The notes under the pieces were generated by a model. It was not told where the DNA came from and made no database searches. It saw only the letters and a list, made by a program, of their open reading frames with translations. Positions 8,104 to 15,794 of a DNA stretch of 64,000 nucleotides are shown here, piece by piece. Both the position numbers and the translations under genes were made by a program. Every line of letters starts with the position of its first letter. Positions within the stretch are counted from its first letter, which is position 1. Source of the DNA: Numidum massiliense (GTDB lineage Bacteria > Bacillota > Bacilli > Thermoactinomycetales > Novibacillaceae); assembly GCF_001375555.1 (NCBI RefSeq), contig NZ_CTDZ01000009.1, forward strand, positions 923,758 to 987,757. Direction: 5' to 3'.

Positions 8104-9275
8104 TCCACCGGCACACGTGGGCGGAAGTGCGTTTGGATCGCATCGCACATAACATTAAGCAAATTCGCCAACGAATCGGTCCAAGGGTCCAATTTATGGC
8201 TGCGGTAAAAGCTGACGCCTACGGACACGGTGACGTGCAAGTCGCCGAAGTGGCCCTAAAAAGCGGTGTCGATGCTTTTGCCGTCGCTCTGTTAAGTGAA
8301 GCGATCCATTTGCGCCAGAACGGCATTCGGGCACCGATTTTAGTGCTCACTCCAATCGTGCCTCAAGATATTGACATAGCGGTCGCTAACGACCTTGCCT
8401 TAACCGTTAGCGACGCCACTTGGTTACAGGAGATGCGGAGGTACAAAACGTCGAAAGATCGCGTGCGCGTGCACGTGAAGTGTGACACGGGATTAGGGCG
8501 GCTAGGCCTTCGCGAGCGCGCGGAGTTGGGGGCACTTGCGCCACTATTGCGCGCGGACGATATCGCCGTCGAAGGGCTGTACACCCATTTCGCGTCGGCA
8601 AATCAGCCAGATACGACTTATTACAACGAGCAGTATCAGCGCTTTTTGGCGATGCAGGAATCGTTTAAGGCCGAAGGGTTTCCCGATGTGACCGTGCATT
8701 GTGCCAATAGTGCGGCGGCGCTGCGAGATCCGGACAACACCTTTGACATGGTTAGAATCGGGGCAGCCCTATACGGGATAGACCCTGTCCCGGGGGAGGT
8801 CAGCCGTGTTTCCTTACAACCTGCTCTCTCGCTACACACGCGAGTGACGCACGTCAAACGATTGAAAAAAGGGTGTTTCGTCGGTTACGACATGTCCTAC
8901 CGAACCGTAGGAGACGAATGGATCGCAACCGTTCCGATCGGTTATGCCGACGGCTGGTCCCATTGTTTTCAAGGTTTTCACACACTGGTCGGTGGGCGAG
9001 AAGCGCCGATCGTCGGTAAAATATGTATGGATCAACAGATGATTTGCTTACCCGCATATTACCCTCCAGGCACGAAGGTCACATTGCTCGGCGCACAAGG
9101 TAAACGGCGGATTCTCCTGTCCGATTTAGGCCAGCATGTCGGTGGTGCACCGCAAGAAGTATCGACGATGATTACGGACCGCGTACCGCGCGTGTACTTG
9201 TACGATGGTGAAGTCGTCGGGGTCTACGAAGAACGTTCGCGAATGGCAGCGAGGGATCCGGTAGTCGTCGGTTAG
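8034..9275 (+). CDS. alr: Alanine racemase
   Basis: Alr is a PLP enzyme that interconverts L- and D-alanine and supplies the Ddl reaction. Seen motifs are HTWAEVRLDRIAHNI, the PLP-lysine motif AVKADAYGHG, HVKCDTGLGRLG, the catalytic tyrosine region VGYDMSYR and VPIGYADGW; the C-terminal beta domain holds GKICMDQQMI. The start is ATG 8034, which lies 70 bases inside murF. It is the only plausible start before the conserved region and has AAGGAGGTGG 10 bases upstream. This gives 413 residues with a leader of about 27 before the usual N-terminus. A strong terminator hairpin follows at 9401. Confidence 0.95.
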   Translation: MSYFGQRFARLTTRGSGRCVSSLIHRHTWAEVRLDRIAHNIKQIRQRIGPRVQFMAAVKADAYGHGDVQVAEVALKSGVDAFAVALLSEAIHLRQNGIRAPILVLTPIVPQDIDIAVANDLALTVSDATWLQEMRRYKTSKDRVRVHVKCDTGLGRLGLRERAELGALAPLLRADDIAVEGLYTHFASANQPDTTYYNEQYQRFLAMQESFKAEGFPDVTVHCANSAAALRDPDNTFDMVRIGAALYGIDPVPGEVSRVSLQPALSLHTRVTHVKRLKKGCFVGYDMSYRTVGDEWIATVPIGYADGWSHCFQGFHTLVGGREAPIVGKICMDQQMICLPAYYPPGTKVTLLGAQGKRRILLSDLGQHVGGAPQEVSTMITDRVPRVYLYDGEVVGVYEERSRMAARDPVVVG

Positions 9276-9400
9276 TATCACAGACATCCTGTATCATTCG
9301 TATAAAGAACGTGCAGTACCATTTGCGTGGCATACATGCTATACCCGCTCATAAAAGGACGTTGTGTACCACTTGCCTAACGGATCGTTGAACGGACTGT

Positions 9401-9436
9401 AGGATATCCCGAATGCGTTCGGGATATCCTTATTTG
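9401..9436. terminator. Terminator hairpin after alr
   Basis: AGGATATCCCGAA and TTCGGGATATCCT form a perfect 13-bp stem with a TGCG loop, followed by TATTT. It lies between the plus-strand alr operon and the minus-strand 51-aa gene and may serve both. Confidence 0.85.
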
Positions 9437-9505
9437 GCGTTGAAACGCGATCCTTACTATTCTAGCAATTACTGCCTGAAAATCGTACGCTAGTATTGTA
9501 CGTTG

Positions 9506-9661
9506 TTAAAGGTAGTAGTGAAGGCGCTCCTCCAACTCACGTCCGCGTTCTATTGCTATTTGTTTTAGTAGTCGTTCTTTTTTCCAAGCACGGTGCAATT
9601 CCGCTGCCTTTAGGCAGTGGCGCGAAATTGTCACGCAAAACGGTCCGATTCTCAACATCAT
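9506..9661 (-). CDS. Hidden small protein, 51 residues (YrzI-like?)
   Basis: The ORF starts at ATG 9661 behind GGGAGG with 7-base spacing and ends at TAA 9506-9508. The product begins MMLRIGPFCVTISR, continues with a charged helix containing HRAWKKERLLKQIA and ends in ERLHYYL. The order of a short hydrophobic start with a T-I-(S/K)-R motif, a charged helix and an aromatic end resembles the YrzI family of small Bacillus proteins, but that is a by-eye comparison. A TATAGT box sits just upstream. It fills part of what otherwise looks like an empty 550-base gap. Confidence 0.5.
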   Translation of the reverse strand: MMLRIGPFCVTISRHCLKAAELHRAWKKERLLKQIAIERGRELEERLHYYL

Positions 9662-9842
9662 TCGATATCCTCCCACTATAAATTAGTTTTATCTCGTGTT
9701 TCCTCACTCATTCACCGTATTTCAGCCCTTGACATTTGAGTGTGATGGATAATAAGTGCATAACTGTGTTTTTATGGGATCGGGGTTTGGTGCGGGAACA
9801 GAGAAATAACACTAAATTCCATATTCCCCCAGTCATTATGCG

Positions 9843-10070
9843 ATGATCGCACCCTGGATCTCCACTTTCACCCTTGCGGTTTACCCTCCCATGTCACACG
9901 GGGTCTATTGCCCTTACATTCCTTCGTTCTACCTCTCAAGGGGTGGAGGCCGCTTCTTGCTCCCTTACTGGGTCGTTGCCCTTATGGAAATTGTACTGCG
10001 GCTACTCCGTGCTTCAGTTGTCTTTGCCTTCCCTACGGAAAAACTTAAGGTCACACGACGATTGGCTAAT
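9843..10070 (-). ncRNA. Candidate bridge RNA region of the IS110 element
   Basis: This purine-rich stretch downstream of the transposase on the same strand has no supported ORF and several small hairpins: TTCC-GTAG-GGAA, GGG-CAATAGA-CCC, CCTC/GAGG around CACCCCTT, and TGCGA-TGA-TCGCA. IS110/IS1111 recombinases use a structured RNA from one non-coding end to pair target and donor DNA. Which end encodes it here is an inference. Confidence 0.4.
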
Positions 10071-10075
10071 TCGTT

Positions 10076-11371
10076 TTAAGCAGCCATCTGTAACTGTTGC
10101 TGGCGCACTGGACCCAGAACATCCTTCGCATCATACGCAATCTGCCTCGTACCGAGCGTATGCAGAACTTTGATCAGTTTGCAGCATAGGGCAATAAGCG
10201 ATTGCTTCTTTTTCAGGGGATTGTGACGACGTGTCGTGTAGTAACGATGCATCGCTTTAAACTCGGCATTTTTAGCGACCATCGGGAGGACACATCGGAA
10301 TAGCAGGGCACGTAACCTTGCACGTCCTCGTTTACTAATACTCGCTTTCCCCTTCTTCTTGCCTGAGCTATTCTCTTTGAGATTCAACCCCGCCAAGCGG
10401 ATGATTTGTTGCCCGTGGTCGTAGTCATTTAAATCACCCACTTCTGCTAGAAAACCAGCGAGTGTGACAATGCCCACACCGGGAATGGTCATCATTGCTT
10501 CGGTACCGGGGATTTTCTCAAGCAGTTGCTCCACTTGCCGCATGATCTCTTCTAGTTGGTCAGCTAACAAGGTGTACTGATCTAGCAGCATCGAACATTC
10601 AATCTTCGCGGCATACATGCCTTCTGTAAGCCCGATAGAAGTTGTCGCTACTTTCACCAACTTCTCGGCGCGCTTTATCCCGACAGCCCGCTTCACTTCC
10701 GATTTCCAATGCTTGAGAATGGCTTCGGCGCCTAAAGCGACAATCTCATTGGGCATTGGAAATTCACGCAAGGTCATTAGCGATGCTTTGCCTTCCCAGT
10801 CTTTAAACACTTGATGGTACTCAGGGAAGAAGCGGTCTAGCCAGTTCTGAATACGCAGTTTTGCTTGATTAAAGTTCACCATTACTTTTTCTCGCAGGTT
10901 CATGATGATCCGTAAATCGGCATAAACCTGTGTCGGGAACTTCGGTTCAGCGTAGTGACCGTTGCGGATAAGATCCGCGATCACTTTGGCATCTTTGTAG
11001 TCGTTTTTCGTCGGTGAGTTGTCTTCCAACTCTTTACTTCGGTTGACATGATGTGGGTTAACCACAACGACTTTGATGCCTTCTTCTTTTAAAAATGCCG
11101 CTAAAGGAAACCAATAGTGTCCAGTTGGTTCAACGCCAAACAGCACATCTGTTTTGTTGTGAACCTGTTTTAAGTCCTTCATCCACTTCACCAGTTTGGT
11201 TAGCCCTTGGTGCGTATTCTCGAACACGCAGTCTTTTCCGAGTTCGATCCCCCGAAAGTCGATCGCACGAGCGACGTGTGTCTGCTTGGCAATGTCTGCC
11301 CCAACGATTAAGGTTTTTTCGGTCATGCGTAAAATGCGTTGATTTTTCTTCTGTTTCATCTTATACTTCAT
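10076..11371 (-). CDS. IS110-family transposase (DEDD recombinase)
   Basis: The 431-residue protein has the RuvC-like start LIVGADIAKQTHVARAI, the EPTGHYWFPLAAFL and NPHHVNRSKE segments, DYKDAKVIADLIRNG, and the C-terminal transposase-20 region TIPGVGIVTLAGFLAEVGDL with RLAGLNLKENSSGKKKG and SKRGRARLRALLF. These are the marks of IS110 recombinases, which move DNA through an RNA-guided serine/DEDD mechanism. The start is ATG 11371, behind AAGGAGAC. A longer TTG-initiated reading to 11455 is open but lacks a ribosome site. The frame is intact. Confidence 0.93.
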   Translation of the reverse strand: MKYKMKQKKNQRILRMTEKTLIVGADIAKQTHVARAIDFRGIELGKDCVFENTHQGLTKLVKWMKDLKQVHNKTDVLFGVEPTGHYWFPLAAFLKEEGIKVVVVNPHHVNRSKELEDNSPTKNDYKDAKVIADLIRNGHYAEPKFPTQVYADLRIIMNLREKVMVNFNQAKLRIQNWLDRFFPEYHQVFKDWEGKASLMTLREFPMPNEIVALGAEAILKHWKSEVKRAVGIKRAEKLVKVATTSIGLTEGMYAAKIECSMLLDQYTLLADQLEEIMRQVEQLLEKIPGTEAMMTIPGVGIVTLAGFLAEVGDLNDYDHGQQIIRLAGLNLKENSSGKKKGKASISKRGRARLRALLFRCVLPMVAKNAEFKAMHRYYTTRRHNPLKKKQSLIALCCKLIKVLHTLGTRQIAYDAKDVLGPVRQQQLQMAA

Positions 11372-11458
11372 GTGAGTGTCTCCTTTTGCCTTGGGATGAA
11401 TGAGTGTAGCGCTACATTCTAACCCAAGCTTACTGGAGGCACTTTTTTTGTGCAAACC

Positions 11459-11545
11459 TCAAATTAATTCATTACAGGAATGGCTCCTTAAGACATTCTT
11501 TCTAGCATATGAATGTGACAATGAAAATGCGACAACGGTTTTCAT
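11459..11545 (-). CDS. Possible 28-residue leader ORF upstream of the IS110 transposase
   Basis: ATG 11545 follows AAGGAGGTG with good spacing and the frame ends at TGA 11459-11461. The product starts MKTVVAFSLSHSYARKN. It may be a leader peptide of the element or the relic of a gene start left beside the insertion. There is no recognisable family. The ATGAAAA/TTTTCAT stem at about 11521-11545 covers its start codon. Confidence 0.3.
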   Translation of the reverse strand: MKTVVAFSLSHSYARKNVLRSHSCNELI

Positions 11546-11645
11546 GGATCGACACCTCCTTAGCATATGAGTGCTCTTGCTTTTTATGATAAAAAGAATG
11601 GTGAAGACCGTTCGACATCTTGTGGTATGATGTGATATAAACGAA

Positions 11646-11659
11646 TGTAAGCGCTATAT
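11646..11659 (+). promoter_or_regulatory. cre-like site before the transporter
   Basis: TGTAAGCGCTATAT matches the CcpA box pattern TGWAARCGYTWWCW at all but one position. It lies 37 bases before the atoE start, where CcpA would repress in rich carbon. Pattern match only. Confidence 0.4.
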
Positions 11660-11695
11660 TACAGAATTAATTTTCTTGTGAAAGGGCGGATGTGT

Positions 11696-13015
11696 ATGTT
11701 GAAGCGGTTAGCAGCAGCAGCGAACAAAATGATGCAACGTTATTTGCCGGATCCGTTTTTATTCGCCGTTATTTTATCCCTCGTTGTCTTTGTGGCGGCA
11801 ATTGTCGTGACGAGGAGTACACCGCAAGACGTTGTCGCCTATTGGGGAAATGGCTTTTGGGGGCTATTAGAGTTTACGATGCAAATGGTGCTCATTCTCG
11901 TCACTGGCCACGTCATGGCCAGTAGCTCTTTTTTTGAGCGCTTACTTGCGAGGTTGGCGCGGAGTGCGAAGACAGGCGGTCAGGCAATCCTACTCGTGAC
12001 ACTCATTTCGCTTCTTGCCAGTTGGATCAACTGGGGGTTCGGCCTCGTCATCGGGGCACTGTTTGCAAAGCAACTGGCGCGGTACGTGCAAAAAATTGAT
12101 TACCGCCTACTGATTGCAAGTGCGTACAGTGGCTTTATCGTCTGGCACGGGGGTTTGGCGGGCTCTGTGCCGTTGACAATCGCCACGGAGGGACATTTTG
12201 CCCAAAACCTCATTGGCGTCATTCCGACGGATGACACCATTTTTGCTCCGTTTAACTTAGTGATCGTCGCGACCCTTTTTGTTGTCGTGCCGATCGTGAA
12301 CCGTCTCATGTTAAACCCGCAAGAAGCGGTCTACGTCGACCCGCAGTTGTTAACTGGTTCAATGGAAGCGGCTACAGTGGAAGATGAGCCGATGACGCCA
12401 GCAACGCGCCTCGAAAACAGTCAGTGGCTGTCTCTCGTCGTCGGACTGTTAGGGATCGCTTATATTATGTATTATTTGTGGACGAACGGATTTAATTTGA
12501 ACCTAAATATCGTCAACTTTACGTTCTTATTTGTAGGTATTCTTTTGCACCGCACGCCGCGCCGTTTTCTCGTCGCTGTGCAGCAAGCAGTTAAAGGAGC
12601 AGGTGGCATTATTATTCAGTTCCCTTTTTACGCCGGTTTAATGGGAATTATGGTCGACTCTGGGTTGGCGAAGGTCGTGTCGGAAGCGTTCGTCGCCATC
12701 TCGAACGAAGTGACGTTTCCGCTATTCTCATTCTTAAGTGCGGGATTCGTCAACATTTTTGTCCCTTCGGGCGGCGGTCAGTGGGCCGTACAGGGACCAA
12801 TTATGTTGGCGGCGGGCAACGAACTCGGAGTGAGTGCGGCAAAGACGGCGATGGCTGTCGCTTGGGGGGACGCTTGGACGAACATGATCCAGCCGTTTTG
12901 GGCGTTGCCGGCCCTGGCGATCGCCGGTTTAAAAGCGCGGGACATTATGGGCTTTTGTCTCATTACGTTGTTTATTAGCGGGGCGATTATTGGCCTGGGG
13001 TTGCTGTTGCTGTAG
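11696..13015 (+). CDS. atoE: AtoE-type short-chain fatty acid transporter
   Basis: This 439-residue integral membrane protein belongs to the AtoE/ScfA family thought to take up short-chain fatty acids such as butyrate or acetoacetate. It opens with RYLPDPFLFAVILSLVVF and has about a dozen hydrophobic segments; conserved-looking stretches are SWINWGFGLVIGALFAKQLAR, SAYSGFIVWHGGLAGSVPLTIAT, and FVPSGGGQWAVQGPI with AWGDAWTNMIQPFWALP. ATG 11696 is preferred because AAAGGG lies 9 bases upstream; GTG 11678 is possible. It is a single gene ending in a long inverted repeat. The cre-like site upstream would fit catabolite control. Confidence 0.88.
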   Translation: MLKRLAAAANKMMQRYLPDPFLFAVILSLVVFVAAIVVTRSTPQDVVAYWGNGFWGLLEFTMQMVLILVTGHVMASSSFFERLLARLARSAKTGGQAILLVTLISLLASWINWGFGLVIGALFAKQLARYVQKIDYRLLIASAYSGFIVWHGGLAGSVPLTIATEGHFAQNLIGVIPTDDTIFAPFNLVIVATLFVVVPIVNRLMLNPQEAVYVDPQLLTGSMEAATVEDEPMTPATRLENSQWLSLVVGLLGIAYIMYYLWTNGFNLNLNIVNFTFLFVGILLHRTPRRFLVAVQQAVKGAGGIIIQFPFYAGLMGIMVDSGLAKVVSEAFVAISNEVTFPLFSFLSAGFVNIFVPSGGGQWAVQGPIMLAAGNELGVSAAKTAMAVAWGDAWTNMIQPFWALPALAIAGLKARDIMGFCLITLFISGAIIGLGLLLL

Positions 13016-13029
13016 CTTACGGCTATGTC

Positions 13030-13061
13030 GTGGCCATGTCATCTAGACTTTCATATGGCCA
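13030..13061 (+). terminator. Inverted repeat after atoE
   Basis: GTGGCCAT and ATGGCCAC pair across 16 bases just after the atoE stop. The T-rich tail is poor, so it is only a probable terminator. Confidence 0.45.
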
Positions 13062-13151
13062 CGCTTTGGCTTTGTCATGTCTATGTCCTATCGCGTTAAC
13101 TGATATAAGAGGTGTTTTGTTGCAAGAGATTTCATGAGGTTATAGAAAGAA

Positions 13152-14168
13152 ATGTGGTTGGGGGCGATCGTTATTTCTCGTGCCAAATTGGAAACATGTT
13201 TAAGTGAAGCAGCGCGGCGGTACGGTGGTGACAGGTGTGGGATGCGGTTGTTAGGCGGTTTCTCCAACAATGTTTACGGGTTGGAACGAAACGGTGAGAC
13301 GATTGTCCTTAAGTTTACACCGGCGTCCGCGAGCAACGAAGAACTTCTTACGAGTGAACGCGAGTGGGTGGACTATTTGGCGGCAAACGGGGTGAACGTC
13401 ACGCGAGCGGTTACCTCTTCCCGCGGGGAGTGGTTGGAACGAATCGCGGCAGACGGGGAAGGTGACTATTTCGTCGTCGCGTATGAGCAGGCCGCGGGAA
13501 ATATCGTTGCCGTAACGGATCGCGAACAGTTTAACGACCGGTTGTTTCGAAAATGGGGCGCAGTCATGGGAAAGATGCACGCGCTTGCGAAAGTTTACCA
13601 GCCTGTAAGGGCGGTGCAGCATAGGCAGTGGGACGAGGAGGACATGTTTCGACACTTCCCTGACCACGTCAGTCGTGCGGTTAAGGAGAGGTGGCGCGAT
13701 TACACACAAACATTGTGTGAGTTGCCCAAAGATCGGGAGTGTTACGGGATCGTACATCACGACCTTCATCCCGGGAATTTTTTTATCCATAAGGGCGACC
13801 TCGTTTTGTTTGATTTTGGTGATTCGCTGTATCATTGGTTTGCGTACGACATTGCCATTTCGCTTTACCACGCGGTACAAACGGTTCCGCGAAGTGAGCC
13901 AGGGCGACGGCAGGCGTTTGCCAAACGTTTTTTCGTGGCCTTTTTTGAAGGGTATGCTAGGGAAAACACGATTGGCCGTGAATGGATCGAGAAACTGCCA
14001 TTCTTTTTGTCTTACCGACAGCTCTATTCATACGTATACTTCGAAACGTTTTTGAATGTGAATGAGCTAAGCGAAAACGAAAGAGGAGCCATCAGGCGCA
14101 TGAGGGAAAGTGTGGAACAGGGCGTCCCGTTTATTGACGGCATTGATGTGATAACTGCTTTAACATAG
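13152..14168 (+). CDS. Aminoglycoside phosphotransferase-fold kinase of unknown substrate
   Basis: The 338-residue protein has the APH/choline-kinase fold: a nucleotide-binding start with LLGGFSNNVYGLERNGETIVLKFTP (residues about 34-58), the catalytic loop YGIVHHDLHPGNFFI (near 200) and the metal-binding LVLFDFGDS. Such proteins phosphorylate small hydroxylated molecules; antibiotic resistance cannot be inferred. It resembles the Bacillus group of housekeeping phosphotransferases rather than known resistance enzymes. The start codon is weakly supported (GAGG 12 bases upstream). It stands alone between the transporter and the zinc-ribbon gene. Confidence 0.85.
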   Translation: MWLGAIVISRAKLETCLSEAARRYGGDRCGMRLLGGFSNNVYGLERNGETIVLKFTPASASNEELLTSEREWVDYLAANGVNVTRAVTSSRGEWLERIAADGEGDYFVVAYEQAAGNIVAVTDREQFNDRLFRKWGAVMGKMHALAKVYQPVRAVQHRQWDEEDMFRHFPDHVSRAVKERWRDYTQTLCELPKDRECYGIVHHDLHPGNFFIHKGDLVLFDFGDSLYHWFAYDIAISLYHAVQTVPRSEPGRRQAFAKRFFVAFFEGYARENTIGREWIEKLPFFLSYRQLYSYVYFETFLNVNELSENERGAIRRMRESVEQGVPFIDGIDVITALT

Positions 14169-14212
14169 GCGGCAGTGAAAAAAAGATGTCGACAGGGAGT
14201 ATATTATTGTAT

Positions 14213-14241
14213 TTGCTGGTAAACTAATATATACTTACACT
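14213..14241 (+). promoter_or_regulatory. Promoter of the zinc-ribbon gene and probably tRNA-Sec
   Basis: TTGCTG (14213-14218) and TACACT (14236-14241) are 17 bases apart. No other promoter-like sequence is obvious before the tRNA, so one transcript may carry both. Confidence 0.55.
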
Positions 14242-14269
14242 AGGATGAAAAAAGGGGGAGTTTGTACCC

Positions 14270-14446
14270 ATGTCTTCCCGAATCGACGTTTGCGACTTTT
14301 GCGATGAATTAAAGGAAGTAACGCCACATGGTTTTTCGGGCAGGGACGAAAGTGAAGGGACAGCTTCCTTGATATGTAAAGAATGTCTCGAATTGAAAAT
14401 TAACGAGTACACGCAAATGTTAAAGGAATTTGATCAGATGTATTAA
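14270..14446 (+). CDS. 58-residue zinc-ribbon protein directly upstream of tRNA-Sec
   Basis: The product has two cysteine pairs, CDFC (residues 8-11) and CKEC (36-39), as in a small zinc ribbon, followed by a helix with EYTQMLKEFDQMY at the C-terminus. The start is ATG behind GGGGGAG. The stop is only 7 bases before tRNA-Sec, and a single promoter precedes the gene, so they are probably co-transcribed. I do not recognise the family. It could be a protein linked to the tRNA or a chance neighbour. Confidence 0.75.
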   Translation: MSSRIDVCDFCDELKEVTPHGFSGRDESEGTASLICKECLELKINEYTQMLKEFDQMY

Positions 14447-14453
14447 GCTGCGT

Positions 14454-14550
14454 GGGGGCGGGTGAGTAGCTGGTGCGCTCCCTGGTCTTCAAAACCATGC
14501 GAGGGGCCGGTTCGGTCCTTGGTGGGTTCGATTCCCACACGCTCCCGCCA
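14454..14550 (+). tRNA. selC: tRNA-Sec (anticodon TCA)
   Basis: The 97-nt gene has the features of bacterial tRNA-Sec: loop CTTCAAA with anticodon TCA reading UGA, a long variable arm (AGGGGCC/GGTCCTT around GGTTC), extended D-arm, T-arm GTGGG-TTCGATT-CCCAC and encoded GCCA end. The acceptor stem GGGGGCG pairs with CGCTCCC with one G-T pair; the eighth pair (G-A) is not canonical, and the last anticodon-stem pair is also mismatched. It is the substrate for SelA and cargo for SelB. Confidence 0.95.
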
Positions 14551-14621
14551 ATATGTACTTGCGAATGCAGCTCAATCTGATCGTAAATGTGCTCGCGAAT
14601 GTACGAATGTGCAAAAAACAG

Positions 14622-14645
14622 GACCCGGTTGCGGGTCTTTTTTTA
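14622..14645 (+). terminator. Terminator after tRNA-Sec
   Basis: GACCCG-GTTG-CGGGTC is followed by TTTTTTT, a strong intrinsic terminator 70 bases after the tRNA. Confidence 0.9.
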
Positions 14646-14752
14646 TCGTGCGACATTTTTATAAAAACTGCAGCTTCAGCCATGCGTAGTATCAAAAGTT
14701 TCATGCGCAGTATCAAAGTTTTCGTAGTTAAGGGATGTTAGGGGGATACCAC

Positions 14753-15571
14753 GTGTTTTCCGGTAAAGTGATCGTCATTACAGGTGCGAGTAGCGGCATT
14801 GGCGCTGAGCTAGCGAAGAGTTGTGCAGCACGCGGGGCAAAGGTCGTGCTCGTCGCGCGTTCGCATCAGAAGTTGGCCACCGCCAGGCTTGCGCTCGAGG
14901 TGGAGTGCAAAGATCGTGTACCTCTTGCGGGTTGTGTGGATGGCGCGAGCAGCTTAGTCATTCCTACCGATGTGACACAAGAAAATGACGTACAGGCGAT
15001 GGTCGCGCGGGTCATCGGGACGTACGGGCGGATCGACGTCCTCGTCAACAATGCCGGATACGGCGTGTTTGACCGCTTCGCTGAAGCTGAAATCGCGGAC
15101 ATGCGCGGGATGATGGACGTTAACTACATGGGGACCGTGTTGTGTACGAAGTACGTATTGCCACATATGCTCGCACAGGGTGAAGGGCACGTCATTAACA
15201 TCGCTTCTGTGGCGGGAAAAATTGCGACTGCCAAGTCCACGGGCTATGCCGCCTCCAAGTTTGCCGTGATCGGGTTCACCGACAGTTTGCGCTTGGAACT
15301 CACGAATACAGGGGTGTTTGTGACGGCGGTTTGCCCCGGCCCGGTCGACACGCCGTTTTTCGAGCGTGCAGACCGCAGCGGGGACTACGTGCGCAATGTA
15401 AAGAAGTTCATGATTAAGCCACAAGATGTCGTACGAGCAGTCGTAAATGTGATCCGCCGTCCGCGCGACGAGGTCGTCCTGCCGTCTTTTATGCGCGCGG
15501 CGGTAAGGTTACAACAGTTGTTTCCACGCCTGATTAAAAAAGTGGGGAAGAAGTGGTTTACGCAAAAATGA
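14753..15571 (+). CDS. Short-chain dehydrogenase/reductase
   Basis: The 272-residue protein is a classical SDR that binds NAD(P) and oxidises or reduces an unknown substrate. Motifs: cofactor glycine-rich TGASSGIG near residues 11-18, NNAG (about 96), the catalytic Ser in INIASVAG, and YAASK. The C-terminus is basic (RLIKKVGKKWFTQK) and may touch the membrane, as in the DltE/YqjQ type. The start is GTG 14753, because AGGGGG lies 7 bases upstream; ATG 14735 has no ribosome site. Confidence 0.9.
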   Translation: MFSGKVIVITGASSGIGAELAKSCAARGAKVVLVARSHQKLATARLALEVECKDRVPLAGCVDGASSLVIPTDVTQENDVQAMVARVIGTYGRIDVLVNNAGYGVFDRFAEAEIADMRGMMDVNYMGTVLCTKYVLPHMLAQGEGHVINIASVAGKIATAKSTGYAASKFAVIGFTDSLRLELTNTGVFVTAVCPGPVDTPFFERADRSGDYVRNVKKFMIKPQDVVRAVVNVIRRPRDEVVLPSFMRAAVRLQQLFPRLIKKVGKKWFTQK

Positions 15572-15644
15572 CGGGCTGTGCACCGCATGAACCGTTCGGT
15601 ATACGGTGGTTCATGAAATATTCCTGTGACAACAGGTGATCCAT

Positions 15645-15684
15645 CATACGTGACAACTCTCTTGCATACGTGACAACTCTCTTG
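15645..15684. repeat. Perfect 20-bp tandem duplication
   Basis: CATACGTGACAACTCTCTTG occurs twice back to back (15645-15664 and 15665-15684), inside a reading frame on the minus strand that has the look of a Spo0E-type fragment. Confidence 0.9.
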
Positions 15685-15794
15685 CGTTCTATTTGTAATA
15701 ACTGGTCAACACGAAATTGAGAAATAGATGGTGGAAATAGATGGGACAGCTGTGAGGCTGTCCCTGGGTGCATTGTGTTACAGTGAACCATCCA

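Larger units (their letters stand above)
9830..11560 (-). mobile_element. IS110-family insertion sequence (boundaries approximate)
   Basis: The element consists of one DEDD-type transposase gene, a long non-coding flank downstream (about 9843-10075) and a shorter one upstream (11372 to about 11560). IS110 elements lack clear terminal inverted repeats, so the ends cannot be set from this sequence alone. It lies between the cell-wall operon and the AtoE-type transporter gene. Confidence 0.65.

Noticed and set aside
9496-9681. Plus-strand frame with a hydrophobic stretch in the alr-IS110 gap
   Set aside because: TTG start without a ribosome site; the opposite strand has a better-supported small gene.
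13152-14168. Aminoglycoside resistance gene
   Set aside because: Only the generic APH fold is seen; core-genome context and no mobile element around it argue for a housekeeping kinase.
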